Below are positions 5,618-7,062 of a stretch of 7,062 bases of DNA, in pieces; position 1 is the first letter of the stretch, and the number at the start of each line of letters is the position of its first letter. This DNA is from Allomuricauda sp. (GTDB taxonomy: Bacteria; Bacteroidota; Bacteroidia; Flavobacteriales; Flavobacteriaceae). The position numbers and the translations under genes are program-made. The notes under the pieces are model-generated. The model searched no databases and had not been told where the DNA came from. It saw only the letters and a program-made list of their open reading frames with translations. The stretch spans positions 1 to 7,062 of the forward strand of contig JANQOD010000177.1 of the NCBI GenBank assembly GCA_028289745.1, in the 5' to 3' direction.

Positions 5618-6733
5618 ATGGTCCTTTTTTTTCTCATTATACTTGTTTCAATGATAAACCCATGTGACAAGAAAGCAATGGAAGAACCGATTACGGCGAC
5701 AGAAGTATTGTATACTTTTCCTGAAGAAAGCGAACCGCATGAGGCCACTTGGTTGCAATGGCCGCACCATTATCAATATGGTATTGATTTTCGAAATGAC
5801 CTTGACCCAACTTGGGTCGAGCTTACAAAAGAGCTGATCACAGGTGAAAAAGTATACATAATCGCTTATGATGAAATCGAGAAAAGCAGAATCATCAGAC
5901 TACTGAACGCACAATCGATCGACCTGACCAATGTCGATTTTAAAATATACGCTACCGATGACTTTTGGGTGCGGGACAATGGACCCATCTATGTTTACGA
6001 CCGCAATGGAAATTTGGTCATTCAAGATTGGGGATTCAATGGCTGGGGAAATAAGGCAGATTATGCCAACTGCAACACCATTCCTGCCAAAATCGGACAA
6101 GACCAAGGCAGAGCAGTACTAGATTTAAATTCAATAATGGTAAACGAAGGTGGAAGTGTAGAACTTGATGGAAATGGAACCTTGATGGCGTGCAAAAGTT
6201 CGATCTTAAATGACAATCGAAATCGGGGAATGACACAAGTGGAAGCCGAGAACATATTTAAAAAATACTTGGGAGCAACCCACTTCATTTGGTTGGATGG
6301 TCAAATCGGACTTGATATAACCGATCAACACATTGATGGTTTTGCACGATTCGGTAACCCAAACACCATAGTGACCATGAACAATGCCGATCTATTGGCA
6401 TATGATGTTCTACAGTCAGATATCGATAAATTGTATGCTGCGAAAAACAAAGATGGTGTGGCCTATAATTTCTTGAAATTACCATTGACCCAAAACCATG
6501 TTGTGACGACTTACGGAAAAAACCTGGGCTATAAAGGCTCTTACTGTAATTTTTATATAGCCAACACAAAGGTTATCGTGCCTATTTACAATGATCCAAA
6601 TGACGCCGTCGCCTTACAAAAAATACAGGCCCTTTATCCCAATAGAATAGCTGTGGGGATTGATTTTAGAAACGTATACGCCAACGGGGGCATGACCCAT
6701 TGTGTAACACAACAACAGCCCAAAGAAAGGTAA
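5618..6733 (+). CDS. Agmatine deiminase-family protein with N-terminal export signal
   Basis: The family (PAD_porph, guanidine-modifying fold) hydrolyses agmatine to N-carbamoylputrescine and ammonia, or deiminates related guanidines. From ATG 5618 the product has 371 residues. The catalytic set is visible: FWVRDNGP (residues 116-123, Asp120), NEGGSVELDGNG (176-187, Glu177), DQHIDGFARF (236-245, His238 and Asp240) and GGMTHCVTQQQP (357-368, nucleophile Cys362). The opening FPEESEPHEATWLQWPHH (34-51) is also typical, and the protein ends soon after the Cys motif, as agmatine deiminases do. Unlike the usual cytosolic enzyme, it starts with a strongly hydrophobic segment (residues 2-15) ending at Cys16, suggesting a signal peptide or loose lipobox. 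An in-frame TTG at 5588 would add a positively charged n-region (KEHR), so the start is uncertain. No aguB partner is nearby. Agmatine as substrate is inferred. Confidence 0.88.
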   Translation: MVLFFLIILVSMINPCDKKAMEEPITATEVLYTFPEESEPHEATWLQWPHHYQYGIDFRNDLDPTWVELTKELITGEKVYIIAYDEIEKSRIIRLLNAQSIDLTNVDFKIYATDDFWVRDNGPIYVYDRNGNLVIQDWGFNGWGNKADYANCNTIPAKIGQDQGRAVLDLNSIMVNEGGSVELDGNGTLMACKSSILNDNRNRGMTQVEAENIFKKYLGATHFIWLDGQIGLDITDQHIDGFARFGNPNTIVTMNNADLLAYDVLQSDIDKLYAAKNKDGVAYNFLKLPLTQNHVVTTYGKNLGYKGSYCNFYIANTKVIVPIYNDPNDAVALQKIQALYPNRIAVGIDFRNVYANGGMTHCVTQQQPKER

Positions 6734-6741
6734 AACGCAGC

Positions 6742-7062
6742 CTAAAAATTACGCCATTTTTCAGTCATCTCATAGACATGCTCTAAAATCGCCTGTTCTT
6801 TTTCGTCAAATTCCTTGCCCCTTCTGGCCATCATCACTTTTGCGGTGTCAAAAGCCGCTTTGAGGTTATAGGTGCGAAAACCAGAGGCCCCGCCCCAACT
6901 GAAACTGGGTATGAAATTCCGTGGAAAACCCGGTACATAAATGTTGCTGTTCACCCCGATGACCGTACCGGTGTTGAACATGGTATTGATGGCCGTTTTA
7001 CTGTGGTCACCCATCATGAGCCCACAAAATTGCAGTCCTGTTTGGTCAAAAGTTTGGGTGGC
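6742..7062 (-). CDS. GlmU-like sugar nucleotidyltransferase, C-terminal end (partial, runs off right edge)
   Basis: Only the last 106 residues are present; the frame is open to the window edge, so the ATG near 7017 is internal. The segment FCGLMMGDHSKTAINTMFNT (visible residues 12-31), then GTVIGVNSNIYVPGFP (32-47) and FIPSFSWGG (50-58), reads as left-handed beta-helix turns. It matches the alternative GlmU-type family of Bacteroidota (TIGR03991-like), predicted to act as a UDP-N-acetylglucosamine diphosphorylase and glucosamine-1-phosphate acetyltransferase. The helical C-terminus (DTAKVMMARRGKEFDEKEQ) is also usual for that family. Such proteins supply UDP-GlcNAc-type precursors for cell wall and glycans. 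The gene converges on the deiminase gene with 8 bases between stop codons and no visible terminator. Confidence 0.87.
   Translation of the reverse strand, partial: ATQTFDQTGLQFCGLMMGDHSKTAINTMFNTGTVIGVNSNIYVPGFPRNFIPSFSWGGASGFRTYNLKAAFDTAKVMMARRGKEFDEKEQAILEHVYEMTEKWRNF

Noticed and set aside
5515..5748. Minus-strand open frame at the start of the deiminase gene
   Set aside because: It is antisense to the deiminase N-terminus and its product has no recognisable domain.
1..7062. Search for tRNA genes, CRISPR repeats, insertion sequences, phage or defence genes
   Set aside because: No cloverleaf, regularly spaced repeat, transposase motif, terminal inverted repeat or toxin/nuclease domain was seen. 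Every stretch over 300 bases is covered by a recognised gene.

Overview
The window looks like ordinary chromosomal DNA from a marine-type member of the Flavobacteriaceae (phylum Bacteroidota). Three things point there. The complete 52-residue L34 protein and the CarB fragment read like the Bacteroidota forms. The C-terminal piece at the right edge matches the alternative GlmU-type family typical of that phylum. Several intergenic regions carry the Bacteroidota promoter signature (TTG about 19-22 bases before TAnnTTTG), while clear Shine-Dalgarno sequences are absent. I see no tRNA, rRNA, insertion sequence, CRISPR array, phage gene or attachment site.

Layout from left to right. The 5' part of carB (minus, running off the left edge) lies downstream of rpmH (minus), with a strong intrinsic terminator between them. 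A divergent intergenic region then carries a very good rpmH promoter on the minus strand and a plausible promoter for a plus-strand, two-helix membrane protein with TPR-like repeats. That gene ends one base from a minus-strand pair running toward it: an alpha/beta hydrolase gene followed by an MltD-like lytic transglycosylase gene. After a divergent gap with two predicted hairpins comes a small plus-strand GNAT-like protein gene. It shares a bidirectional terminator with the convergent tRNA methylthiotransferase gene mtaB (minus). To the right are a plus-strand agmatine deiminase-family gene whose product appears to be exported, and the 3' end of a minus-strand GlmU-like gene that continues past the right edge.

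The genes do not form one pathway. carB (carbamoyl phosphate for pyrimidines and arginine), rpmH and mtaB are housekeeping genes for nucleotide synthesis and translation. The lytic transglycosylase and the GlmU-like protein belong to cell-wall metabolism. The hydrolase, TPR and GNAT-like proteins have unknown targets. I do not see a new multi-gene system. The most interesting signals are regulatory: a structured, terminator-ended segment of about 85 nt before the GNAT-like gene, a hairpin in the rpmH leader, and a possible carB promoter overlapping the rpmH terminator. The degenerate acetyl-CoA site of the GNAT-like protein and the signal sequence on the deiminase also merit a look.
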